Part shown: positions 29,776 to 39,953 of the stretch, one piece after another
Layout of the letters: every line of letters begins with the position of its first letter
How positions within the stretch are numbered: the stretch's first letter is position 1
From: Apirhabdus apintestini
Lineage (GTDB): Bacteria; Pseudomonadota; Gammaproteobacteria; Enterobacterales; Enterobacteriaceae
Assembly: GCA_033977085.1 (NCBI GenBank)
Contig: CP138906.1
Location: 1,426,001 to 1,490,000, forward strand
Reading direction: 5' to 3'
Length of the DNA stretch: 64,000 nucleotides
Program-made: the position numbers and the translations under genes
Notes under the pieces: generated by a model
The model's input: the letters and a program-made list of their open reading frames with translations, nothing else
Database searches by the model: none
What the model was told of the DNA's origin: nothing

Positions 29776-30638
29776 ATGCTCGCGCTGAGTTATGTAGTTC
29801 TCAGATTTCTCCATTTTGGTGCATTGATGCTGACCACCGGCGCGGCAGCGAGTGTGATTTGCCTGACGTATGGGCAGTTCGCTAAAGTGATGCAAGGCCG
29901 CTTACTCCGTTTTGGCAGGCCCGTTATAGGCATGAGCGCGCTGGCGGCAACCCTGATGCTATTCATTCAGGGGGGCTTATGGGGCAAGGATGGCCAGATA
30001 CCATTAACCCTGCAATTTGGCGCGCTGTCGTGGGCACTCACTTTGGGCAAATATGGATATGGCAAATTCTGCTGGCCTGGATATCGGTCGTTATTAGCAT
30101 TATTTCATTACGCTATTTATCGCTATTGCTACTATGGATTGGCATCGTTCAGATAATACTATTGGCCGATATCGGGCATTCCGGCGCGCACGGTGGAATT
30201 TTGGTACTCACGGATATCCTGCACCTTTTGGCCGCTACCTGGTGGATTGGCGGATTACTGCCGCTACTGATCGGTATGCAGATGGCGAATAAGCCACGCT
30301 GGCGCCGGGCTGCGGTGCATGCCATGTTACGTTTTTCCCAATATGGCCATTTGGCGGTGGTTATGGTCATTATTGCCGGCATCGCCAACGCGGTATTGAT
30401 TGCTGGCTGGCCGCCGGCGTGGGGAAGCGGCTATGTGCAGTTGCTTCTCTTTAAGTGTGGACTGGTGGCGTTGATGGTTTTCATCGCGCTGGTTAACCGA
30501 TATTGGTTGGTCCCGCGCTTCTCTAAATGTGCGGATATGGCTCATCGCTATTTTATTCGAATGACAATACTGGAGTTTGCGCTGGGCATGGGCGCTATTG
30601 CATGTGTTAGTCTATTTGCCACGTGGCAACCTTTTTAA
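29776..30638 (+). pseudogene. copD: CopD family inner-membrane protein, one frameshift
   Basis: Predicted copper-transport membrane protein, normally about 290 residues and eight membrane segments. MLALSYVVLRFLHFGALMLT begins the gene; one base is missing near 29978 (CTTATGGGG; expected CTTAATGGGG), and the continuation MGQGWPDTINPAIWRAVVGT is in the next frame, running to ACVSLFATWQPF at 30638. Conserved His/Trp pairs appear in ILHLLAATWWIGGLLPLL. It sits between yobA and yebY as in E. coli (yebZ). Confidence 0.88.
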
Positions 30639-30652
30639 TAATAGAAAAAGAT

Positions 30653-31000
30653 ATGATGAAGATAAGATGCGCGCTGGCGGTACTTTTATTAACTGTCGCA
30701 GGGTCTGCGTTCGCGAAGCCGCAGATCATTACCGTTAGCCGATTTGAAATCGGAAAGGATAATTGGCCATTTAACCGGGAAGAAGTGATGTTAGCCTGTC
30801 GACCAGGGAATGTGGTGTTTGTGATAAACCCTGCGACGTTAATGCAATATCCTCTTAATGCCGAGGCGGAAAAAGAGGTGGCGTCGGGAAAAACACGCGG
30901 TGAACCTATCGTGACAATTCAGGCTGACGATCCGCAGGTTAAAGGGCAGAAAAAGGATCTTCAGCCATTTATGGCGCGCGCGCAGCGGCTGTGCCAGTGA
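30653..31000 (+). CDS. yebY: DUF2511 periplasmic protein YebY
   Basis: A 115-residue secreted protein starting MMKIRCALAVLLLTVAGSAF with a signal peptide cleaved after SAFA. The mature part, PQIITVSRFEIGKDNWPFNR and EEVMLACRPGNVVFVINPAT, matches the YebY family, whose place next to copC-copD suggests a copper-linked role. Two cysteines (LACRPG and the one near the C-terminus RLCQ) could form a disulfide or bind metal. Intact. A terminator follows directly. Confidence 0.9.
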   Translation: MMKIRCALAVLLLTVAGSAFAKPQIITVSRFEIGKDNWPFNREEVMLACRPGNVVFVINPATLMQYPLNAEAEKEVASGKTRGEPIVTIQADDPQVKGQKKDLQPFMARAQRLCQ

Positions 31001-31021
31001 CTTTATTGGATTCGATAAATA

Positions 31022-31048
31022 AATGGCCCCAAATGGGGCTGTTTTTTT
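31022..31048 (+). terminator. Rho-independent terminator after yebY
   Basis: GGCCCC and GGGGCT pair around a short AAAT loop, followed by GTTTTTTTA. It closes the yobA-copD-yebY transcript. Confidence 0.85.
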
Positions 31049-31191
31049 ATTGCCAACTAAAAACCACGTCCTATGGGCGTCGTCATCAACAGATTTTTGC
31101 TCTGCCTTATTGTTTTGGGATTTAAATCTCACCAGACTGGCAGAGACTTTTTAAGAAATTTGGTATGCCCCACTGGGGCATCAAAGCAATA

Positions 31192-31220
31192 CCGCCTTCT
31201 ATGAAGGCGGATTTTTATTT
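31192..31220 (+). terminator. Second terminator-like hairpin upstream of sdsR
   Basis: CCGCCTTC-tat-GAAGGCGG followed by ATTTTTATTT. A smaller hairpin TGCCCCACTGGGGCA precedes it at about 31165. These may end read-through from yebY or belong to an antisense RNA of the RyeA/SraC type. Confidence 0.7.
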
Positions 31221-31268
31221 ATCGTAGCCTTGCAGGCTGGCAAAGCCTGGAGACTCATCTATGCTTAT

Positions 31269-31373
31269 AAGGCAGGGCGATTAGCCTGCATTAATGCCAA
31301 CTTTTAGCGCACGGCTCTCTCCCAAGAGCCATTTCCCTGGACCGAATACAGGAATCGTATTCGGTCTCTTTTT
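31269..31373 (+). ncRNA. sdsR: SdsR (RyeB) small regulatory RNA
   Basis: Hfq-dependent sRNA made under sigma-S control; in E. coli and Salmonella it represses ompD, mutS, tolC and other mRNAs. The sequence keeps the known order: 5' AAGGCAGGGCGA, then TAGCCTGCATTAATGCC, the single-stranded CTTTTAGCGCACGG, the hairpin GGCTCTCTCCCAAGAGCC, and the terminator GACCGAATAC / GTATTCGGTC with CTCTTTTTG. The promoter element CTATGCTTA just upstream (31259-31267) is the sigma-S type -10. The position after yebY equals E. coli. The antisense RyeA may be present but I cannot map it. Confidence 0.92.
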
Positions 31374-31575
31374 GTTATTTCTTCGCATATCCGTAACGGT
31401 AAGGAATGCAGACTGTTCTGTTACAATAATGTAAACTTTTTATTTTATGTGTCCAGGCATTTTTAACTTCGTCAGGTGAAAACAGATAGCCGCCGCGGCC
31501 ATTTACTGGAAACAGAAGCTTAAGAGCTATTAACGACGACAAAAGAGCGGGAGTGGGAACCCCCGTCGCTTTCAA

Positions 31576-32199
31576 TCATTCTTTTGTTAGAGCGTCAAAG
31601 CTTACCATCAGGTTGCGATAATCAGGAATATGCTTGCTAAACAGCGCGCCCAGGCCTTCGACATCGTTGCGCCAGTCGCGATGTAGTTCACAGGCAACGC
31701 CGAACCAGGTCATTAATTGTGCTCCTGCCTGAGTCATACGCTGCTAGGCAGCATTACGCGTAATTTCATTGAATGTGCCAGACGCATCGGTAACCACAAA
31801 TACCTCATAGCCGGCTTCAATGGCAGAGAGTGCAGGAAAGGCAACGCACACTTCTGTCACTACCCCGGCGATAATAAGCTGCTTTTTCCCGGTTGCTTTT
31901 ACCGCATTGACAAAATCTTCATTGTCCCAGGCGTTAATATTGCCGGGGCGGGCGATATAAGGCGCCTTCGGGAATTGCGCTTTTAATTCTGGGACCAGCG
32001 GGCCGTTAGGGCCGGTTTCAAAGCTGGTAGTCAGAATCGTGGGTAATTTAAAATATTCGGCTAAATCAGCCAGTGCCAGCACATTATTTTTGAATTTATC
32101 CGGATCGATGTCGCGCACCAGAGACAGCAGGCCCGTTTGATGATCGACCATTAATACTGCGGCATCATTTTTATCAAGGCGAACATAAGGTTTACTCAT
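31576..32199 (-). pseudogene. ycaC: Isochorismatase-family hydrolase (YcaC-like), amber nonsense codon
   Basis: Close match to YcaC, an octameric cysteine hydrolase of unknown substrate. The start at 32199 gives MSKPYVRLDKNDAAVLMVDH (catalytic Asp in the MVDH stretch); the Lys is in the PELKAQF segment and Cys in GVVTEVCVAFPALSAIE. A TAG at 31744-31746 (codon 152) replaces the usual Trp of the RHSAWDRM segment; the frame continues cleanly behind it, QRMTQAGAQLMTWFGVACEL, to TGA at 31576. It is one of only two genes here broken by a stop rather than an indel. It lies 64 bases after the pirin gene. Confidence 0.88.
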
Positions 32200-32263
32200 A
32201 GCGTATTTCTCCAGCCAGATGTGATTCAAGGTGAGTGTCGGTCACCGGCGGTGACCGACGTTT

Positions 32264-33159
32264 TTAGACCGGCATGATGCCAAAGCGTCCCTGAGTGACA
32301 TCATCAATCGCCTGTTCAATTTCCCGTTGGCTATTCATCACGAACGGGCCGTGACCGACAATAGGCTCATCGATAGGCTCACCGTTGAGCAGTAATACAA
32401 TGGCCTCATTGTTTGCTTCCAGCGATAAGGCTTCCGCGCTGTTATCTAGAATGGCCAGCTGGCTTTCACGTATTACGGTCTCTTCGTTAAGCAACAGCGT
32501 TCCTTTCACAACAACCAGCGCGGTGGTCCAGCCTTGTGGCAAAGTAAAGGTGGTTTTACCTCCTTGCGCCAGTCGAATATCCCAAATATTCATCGGCGTA
32601 TAAGTATGAGCCGGGCCAGAGTGGCCTTCACAGGTACCGGCAATAATCCGGATTTTCCCCGCCGCGTCGGGGAGCAAAATGTCCGGTATATCGCCGTTGG
32701 TAATGCTTTGGTAATTGGGCGGTGCCAGTTTATTTTTAGCCGGCAGGTTTACCCATAGCTGTATCATTTCCAGTTCACCGCCTGTTTGCGTGAACGCCGG
32801 CGAATGAAACTCTTCATGTAAAATACCGGCGCCAGCGGTCATCCACTGCACATCGCCGGGGCCGATTACGCCACCGCGCCCCGTCGAATCACGATGAGCG
32901 ACTTCACCTTTATAAACAATAGTGACCGTTTCAAAACCGCGGTGCGGGTGCTGTCCAACACCACGCGGGGTCTGTGCCGGCTCAAACTGCGCTGGCCCCG
33001 CGTAATCCAGCAGTAAAAAGGGCTCAATTGTTTACCCTGATTATGGTACGAAAACAGTGAACGTACCGGGAAACCGTTGCCTACCCAATGCGCTCGCGGC
33101 GCGTCATAGAGGCCGAGAATTTTTTCATTGATTTGCTCCTTCGTATTTCTTTCTGTCAT
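32264..33159 (-). pseudogene. Pirin family protein, one frameshift
   Basis: Bicupin of the pirin family; some members act as quercetin dioxygenases. The ATG at 33159 gives MTERNTKEQINEKILGLYDA. One A of a short run is missing near 33015, after NQGKQLSPF; the protein continues in the next frame with the metal motif HPHRGFETVTIVYKGEVAHR (His, His, His), then GDVQWMTAGAGILHEEFHSP with the fourth ligand region. The C-terminal cupin is intact to 32264. It is divergent from the LysR gene (79 bases apart) and precedes ycaC, a common pirin/isochorismatase pairing. Confidence 0.85.
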
Positions 33160-33237
33160 TAACGATAAAACAGGAACTATGAGCACATAAGATGGCTAAA
33201 ATAGATAACAGTGTTCTATTTATGAGACAACAAAGTA

Positions 33238-34145
33238 ATGATGCCTGATTTCAATGATCTGTACTTTTTTGTGAATGTGGTCGACCACGGCGGTTTTGCC
33301 CCGCAGGGCGGGCGCTTGGCCTGCCAAAGTCAAAATTAAGTCGTCGCATTGCCGCACTTGAAGAGCGATTAAAAACCCAATTGATTCAGCGAACCACCCG
33401 GCGCTTTTATGTGACTGAAATTGGCCAGCAATACTATGAGCACTGCAAAGCGATGATAATTGAGGCTCAGGCGGCGCAGGATGTTATTGATAAGATGCGC
33501 GCGGTGCCGCAGGGGGTTATCCGTCTGTCCTGCCCGATTGCGCTATTACATTTGTACGCAGGCGAAATGCTGGCGGATTTTATGGCGCGTTATCCTCAAA
33601 TCACTGTTCATCTGGAAGCAACTAACCGCCGCGTGGATATTGTGGGGGAGGGGCTGGATATTGCTATTCGGGTGAGGCCAGCACCTCTTCAGGACAGCAG
33701 CCTTATTATGCGCGTATTAGCGGAGCGTAAACAGTGCCTGGTGGCCAGCCCGGCATTAATAAAACAGTACGGTTTTCCGGAACACCCCGATGCGCTCGGT
33801 GCGTTGCCTGCAATGGGCAATAGCGACGGAGAGGGTAGTTATCACTGGTTACTTTATGGGCCCGATGATGAAGCGATGACGGTGACCTATCAACCGCGTT
33901 TTGTCACTTCGGATATGATTGCGCTATGCGAAGCTGCTACCGCTGGCGTAGGCGTGGTGCAGCTTCCTGCGCCAATGATAGCCGGTCATCTGGCGACAGG
34001 GAGATTAATCAGGATAGTTCCCGAATGGGCGCCACGGGTGGAAATAATTCATGCCGTATTTTCAAGCCGGCGGGGGTTGTTGCCTTCGGTACGCACGCTA
34101 ATTGATTATTTAGCGCAGCGTTTCGCCACTATATTTACAGAATAA
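33238..34145 (+). pseudogene. LysR-type transcriptional regulator, N-terminal frameshift
   Basis: LysR regulator with its helix-turn-helix at the start. From ATG 33238 it reads MMPDFNDLYFFVNVVDHGGF, then one base is missing near 33300 (CCCGCAGGGC). The second frame continues GRALGLPKSKLSRRIAALEE and then RLKTQLIQRTTRRFYVTEIG, covering the recognition helix and linker; the effector domain is intact to 34145. It faces the pirin-ycaC pair and probably controlled it, as LysR genes usually control the divergent neighbour. The effector is unknown. Confidence 0.83.
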
Positions 34146-34308
34146 ACGATGCCGTCAGCCCCGTATAAGTGCGTGCCTGGAACATAACGTTTTATGGCGC
34201 GCGCAGATTTCTGATTTTAGAGATTAGGGTTTTCGGCGCTGGTATAAATAACCGTATGTCATCCATTATTTATAATCCTTGCATACGTTATCATTCCAGC
34301 GAAATATA

Positions 34309-35218
34309 ATGTTTATTAACGTTATCTCGGCTGGTTGCTTATTGTCTGGAATGCTATGTTATTGCCATTTTGGGACACAGGAAAAGGTCAAATAATGTGG
34401 GTATTACTGGCTATATCATTATTATCGTTGCGCTTTAACCGGCTTATTGCTGTATTAATATTAGCCTGCAGTTGCGTATGGGGTTATATCAACGATGTTA
34501 TCCAGCCTGTGGGCGCGGGGTTTATCATCGCTCTCGCCGCGCTGGCGCTAGTATCCACGCGTCTACAGCGCCGGCCGACGCTACGCATTGCCGTGGAGAT
34601 TATCGCTTTGCTGGCGGCAGTGGCGTTAACAATGCATTGGATCCTGGCTTTAATAACCCTCGCATCGTGGAAAATAGCGTACTGGGCCCGCGTAGCATTC
34701 CTTTTGGTTTTAGTTTTAATTTTGATAAGGCGCTGGTGCCGTTTATATTAATGATTGCACTACCGTCGCTGTTTGTCAGTGCGCCACCGGTAAGGGTTGC
34801 ACGCTGGTGTTGGGGAGCGTTAATACTGTGCGTACCCGGCATTTTATTGATAGCCATGGGGGCCGCCGGGCTAAAACTGGAACTGCACTGGCCGACATGG
34901 CTGCCGGCATTTGTTCTGGCTAACCTATTTTTTGTCTCGCTGGCGGAAGAGGCTTTATTTCGCGGGTATTTACAACAGCGTTTATCATTGATGATGCCGC
35001 CCGTCGTCGCTTTATGTCTGACTAGCATACTGTTTGGTGCACTGCATGCGGCTGGTGGGCCATTACTGATGCTATTCGCCGGGATTAGCGGGCTAGTGTA
35101 TGGTCTGGCCTGGATGTGGAGCGGCAGGCTATGGGTGAGTACGCTGTTTCATTTTGGGTTAAATATGTGCCATTTATTACTTTTTACCTATCCTGCGCTG
35201 CGACATGCCATCAGTTAG
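34309..35218 (+). pseudogene. CPBP family intramembrane metalloprotease, two frameshifts
   Basis: Membrane protein of the CAAX-protease/bacteriocin-processing (CPBP, ABI) family. From ATG 34309 (MFIN) a base is missing near 34322 before RYLGWLLIVWNAMLLPFW; a second break near 34637 separates the N-terminal membrane segments from PGFNNPRIVENSVLGPRSIP. The conserved family motifs are present in the last frame: EEALFRGYLQQR, FGALHAAGG and HFGLNMCHL, which hold the Glu and His metal ligands. It ends at 35218. Substrate unknown; no bacteriocin-like neighbour is seen. Confidence 0.82.
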
Positions 35219-35820
35219 GCGCCTGAAGTCTACGCGGCGGCTGGCAGATAACAAGCTGGCCGCTTAGCAGTGCGCCCTCAACGATAAATTTTTTATACCG
35301 AAAAGTATCTGTGTCATGAATGCGGTGCGGCGTTAATCACTGCCTTTTCTTAGGTGCGTATCCCGGCGCATAAACAGGGATATAGGGGATTAATATCTGC
35401 GCGTATAGCTCAGCACATAAAATAAAGCCTCACGCCTAAGGTGCTATTCCAGAAAACCCGAGCGACAGAAAGGCCAGACATTAAACAGCGGAAGTTTTTT
35501 GAATACTCTCCGTATTACAGGTAGCGTTGAGCTATAGGCTAATATTTTCCTTTGGCGATGAGCTAATAATCGGCGGAGGTTTAATATTCGCGATTATACC
35601 GAGCGTAGTTATTGGCCGGTAGCTACATAAACAAAACCTATCCAGGAAAAGTAAAGCCGCTAATAATAAGCTGAAAAATAAATAACCGCCTTAATTAAAA
35701 TATTACGGCCTGACCTATCGGTAAAACGGCGGGAATAGGCGCATCTCGGCGCCTGAAATAGTACTAAAATTAACCACCACTTTTTGAGTCACGCTATTTG
35801 TTTCAACCGATGCAGTGAAT
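35219..35820. other. Non-coding interval between the CPBP gene and yebW
   Basis: About 600 bases, AT-rich with short frames only. Genes found nearby in E. coli between this point and yobB (exoX, ptrB and others) are missing. No repeats or RNA genes recognised. Confidence 0.5.
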
Positions 35821-36020
35821 CTAGCGCCGCCAAATATCACTGTATTGCTGTGCAGGTTGCCAGAACCCACCAAAGGATTTATCCACTGGATAACACCCCC
35901 ATGCCGCATACGCTGATCGGCCATAGCGTTCAGGCACTGCTGCTCTGTGTTGTAAACATCGACGACCTTATCGTCACAGCCGCTGTGAAGATAACAAACA
36001 AATAATACCAGCGCGAACAT
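35821..36020 (-). pseudogene. yebW: DUF1482 small protein YebW, one frameshift
   Basis: MFALVLFVCYLHSGCDDKVV then DVYNTEQQCLNAMADQRMRH matches YebW. In the visible frame the tail is wrong; with one more G in the run near 35900 it reads GGCYPVDKSFGGFWQPAQQY and stops at 35821, giving 66 residues as in the family. Short N-terminal membrane-like segment, function unknown. The start is only 25 bases from the end of IS copy 2 (36046), so its promoter region is cut off and replaced by IS sequence. Confidence 0.8.
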
Positions 36021-36131
36021 GCCGCCCTCTGCCAAATCCATTGTGTGTTACCAACGGTGCAAAACTGATCCACCCCAGCGGTTGAAAACTGATCCAGGGG
36101 TTAATCTGCTCCTCTGAATACAGGGGAGCTT

Positions 36132-37149
<1,018 letters not shown>

Positions 37150-37153
<4 letters not shown>

Positions 37154-37932
37154 TGGTCGAACTACAACATCAACGGCTGATGGTGCTTGCTGAACAGCTC
37201 CAGCTGGACAGCCTTATCGGCGCGGCGCCGGCACTGTCGCAACAGGCAGTGGATCAGGAATGGAGCTATATGGACTTCCTGGAGCACCTGCTACATGAGG
37301 AGAAACTGGCCCGGCATCAGCGTAAACAGGCGATGTACACGCGGATGGCAGCCTTCCCGGCGGTGAAGACGTTCGAGGAATACGACTTCACCTTCGCCAC
37401 CGGCGCACCTCAGAAGCAAATCCAGTCGCTGCGTTCCCTGAGCTTCATCGAACGTAACGAAAACATCGTGTTGCTGGGCCCCTCGGGCGTGGGGAAAACA
37501 CATCTGGCGATAGCCATGGGCTACGAGGCAGTACGGGCGGGCATCAAGGTTCGCTTCACAACAGCAGCGGACCTGCTGTTACAGCTGTCGACTTCCCAGC
37601 GTCAGGGGCGTTACAAAACGACACTCAATCGCGGTGTCATGGCCCCCAAACTGCTCATCATCGACGAAATAGGCTATCTGCCGTTCAGCCAGGAAGAGGC
37701 AAAGCTGTTCTTCCAGGTCATTGCCAAACGTTACGAAAAGAGCGCGATGATCCTGACCTCTAACCTGCCGTTCGGGCAGTGGGACCAGACGTTCGCGGGT
37801 GATGCAGCCCTGACATCGGCAATGCTGGACCGGATCTTACATCACTCACACGTAGTCCAGATAAAAGGAGAGAGCTATCGACTGAAGCAGAAACGAAAGG
37901 CCGGGGTTATAGCGGAAGCTAATCCTGAGTAA
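37150..37932 (+). CDS. istB: IS21 helper ATPase IstB, copy 2
   Basis: 260 residues, ATG overlapping the istA stop (ATGA), the arrangement expected for IS21. Walker A GPSGVGKTH and Walker B LLIIDEIGYLP, sensor region AMILTSNLPFGQWDQTF. No lesion; the best reference copy in this window. Confidence 0.9.
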
Positions 37933-38082
37933 GCAAGGTGGATCAATATTAGACCGTTGGTGGTGACGGTAAGTGGATCACTTTTTACCCGTTGTTGACA
38001 TTGTGTGGCTAAGTGTAGGTGAGAATGGCGTTTTGTGTGGGAGAGATATAAAAATACCCGCCTGTTCGACGGGCATTATGGA

Positions 38083-38322
38083 TTAAGCAAAGCGCATAAT
38101 CCAGGCATCGGTATGGCTGTCATAGTGAGTGCGATAAAGGACGGAATGTTCACCATTTAGAAGCGCGGGAACGCTCGTTTCAGGATCCCATGCGTCCAGT
38201 TGCATGCATAAGTCCGGATCGGATTTGCATGGAATACTTAAGATTCTGGCTCCGGGTGGTTCCTGGATTAATTCGGCATCGTCAATTTCAAAGTTGCCGA
38301 TTCTGACGCTGGTTTTCGTCAT
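38083..38322 (-). CDS. yebV: DUF1480 small protein YebV
   Basis: 79 residues, MTKTSVRIGNFEIDDAELIQ to DAWIMRFA, close to E. coli YebV (78 residues). Soluble, acidic, unknown function. The start at 38322 is chosen because it begins the conserved sequence; an upstream extension has no support. It ends 83 bases from IS copy 2, which separates it from yebW, its normal downstream neighbour. No lesion. Confidence 0.9.
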   Translation of the reverse strand: MTKTSVRIGNFEIDDAELIQEPPGARILSIPCKSDPDLCMQLDAWDPETSVPALLNGEHSVLYRTHYDSHTDAWIMRFA

Positions 38323-38427
38323 AACGTGCTCCGTGATTTGCAGTGATGGCCTGGTATGACCAGTAAAGGGCATACCTTATTTAGCCTAGACGAGCCCGTC
38401 GAAATTACCAGTCAGACAATGATGAAT

Positions 38428-39875
38428 TTATTCGTCGGCTGTTTGTATAAGCAACCTGCCATCGCGAACCAGTTCCCGGGGATAATTATTCTTTAGGCGA
38501 GTACCTACCTTTTTGCGATGCCCAGGATAGCGCCATTGTAGCTGAGTAAGGCTTCGCCCTCGGGTACAGGGCTGTCAGGGTAGATATCACGTCCACGGAA
38601 CCATTCTTCGGCCTGCTCTGCGCTAAGCGCAATAGTGCCAGGCGCGCTGGTATCGCCAAGCGCAATAGCGGCCTCATGCTGCCAGCGATAGCCTTTGTTA
38701 TGCTGCGTCGCTAAGTGAATACCGATGCGCGAAAAGCGAATCTTGCCCAGTAGTGGAGTAATGGTCTGTGGAAAAAGCCAGAGTTCCTTATCCCTCTGCC
38801 AAAGCGTTAGCGCAGAATCCCAGACAAGCCCTGCGCTTTTAGCGGCCTGCTCAACAAGGCGAGCGTCACGCTCGCGCAGCGGGGAGAATGGGAATGCGCC
38901 CATTCTGTAACGCGGCGGCTCCGGGGGCGGAACGGAGGCCGTTTTGCGAAATCTGGCGACAAAGAACCCTTCGCAGTCATAGTAATGAGGGAAAATATGT
39001 AGGAAACCTTCAGGCGTTAGCGCTTTGTTCGCCTCCGGAAATAAATCCTCCAGCGATTCAATTTATATCGCCTGGGGGTATCGCTCAATCAGCCAGCGGC
39101 AAACCTGCTGATTTTCAAGCATATTTAACGTGCAGGTTGAATAGATTAATACGCCGCCTGGGCAAAGCGCATGAAAGGCGCTCTCAATCAGTTCGCGCTG
39201 CGTCTCTGCAATACTCTGATTACTGTCAACGGACCAGTTGCGTAAGGCATTGGGATCTTTACGCACGACGCCTTCGCCGGAGCAGGGAGCATCCAGCAGA
39301 ATACTATCGAAACTTTCAGGGGCGGCGGCGCCAAATACGCGGCCATCAAAGTGCGTGAGCGCGACATTAGCGACTCCGCAGCGGCTTAAGTTTGCGTGTA
39401 ACGCTTTTAAGCGGCTGGAAGAGAGTTCATTGGCTAAAATAGCGCCGCGATTATGCATGTTTGCCGCAATCTGCGTCGTTTTCGAGCCGGGGGCTGCGGC
39501 AACGTCCATCACACGCTGAGGGGCGTTTCCTCTGGAGAACAGCGCGCTCACTGGCAGCATCGAGCTGGCTTCCTGAATGTAGAATAATCCACACAGATGC
39601 TCAGCAACGCTGCCGGGTGGAGCGATATTTTCATCAATGGATTCAACCCAGAAACCTTCGGGGCACCAGGGAATTGGCGTTAGCTGCCAGCCTAAGGGCG
39701 CGATGCGAATTAAGAAATCTGCCACGCTGATTTTCAGCGTGTTGACGCGCAGGCTGCGTCTTAATGGCCGCTGGCAGGCAGCAATAAAATCGTTGAATCC
39801 GGCGGTGTCCGGAATGGCAGAGCGCATAGCGCTAAGAAATGCGTCGGGGAAAAATACAGCGGAGGTGGTGGCCAC
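38428..39875 (-). pseudogene. rsmF: 16S rRNA m5C1407 methyltransferase RsmF, stop codon and frameshift
   Basis: RsmF methylates C1407 of 16S rRNA. The likely GTG start at 39875 gives xATTSAVFFPDAFLSAMRS; the SAM site is VMDVAAAPGSKTTQIAANM and the catalytic Cys lies in LLDAPCSGEGVVRKD with a second in LIYSTCTLNMLEN. A TAA at 39061-39063 interrupts after RYPQAI, with the protein continuing in the same frame (IESLEDLFPEANKALTPEGF). Near the end one G is missing around 38507 (AAAAGGTAGG), after which the corrected tail reads VGTRLKNNYPRELVRDGRLL to a stop at 38428. The methyltransferase domain itself precedes both lesions. Confidence 0.87.
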
Positions 39876-39953
39876 GAGTCGTCGGTCTCTGCAAATTAAG
39901 AGCGCGCAGTGTAGCATAAACGCCCCGGGTCGGTCGCCGGGGCGTTTATCGCG

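Noticed and set aside
31375..31575. 66-codon minus-strand frame next to sdsR
   Set aside because: Starts in the sdsR terminator and resembles no family; the real gene on this strand, ycaC, ends at 31576.
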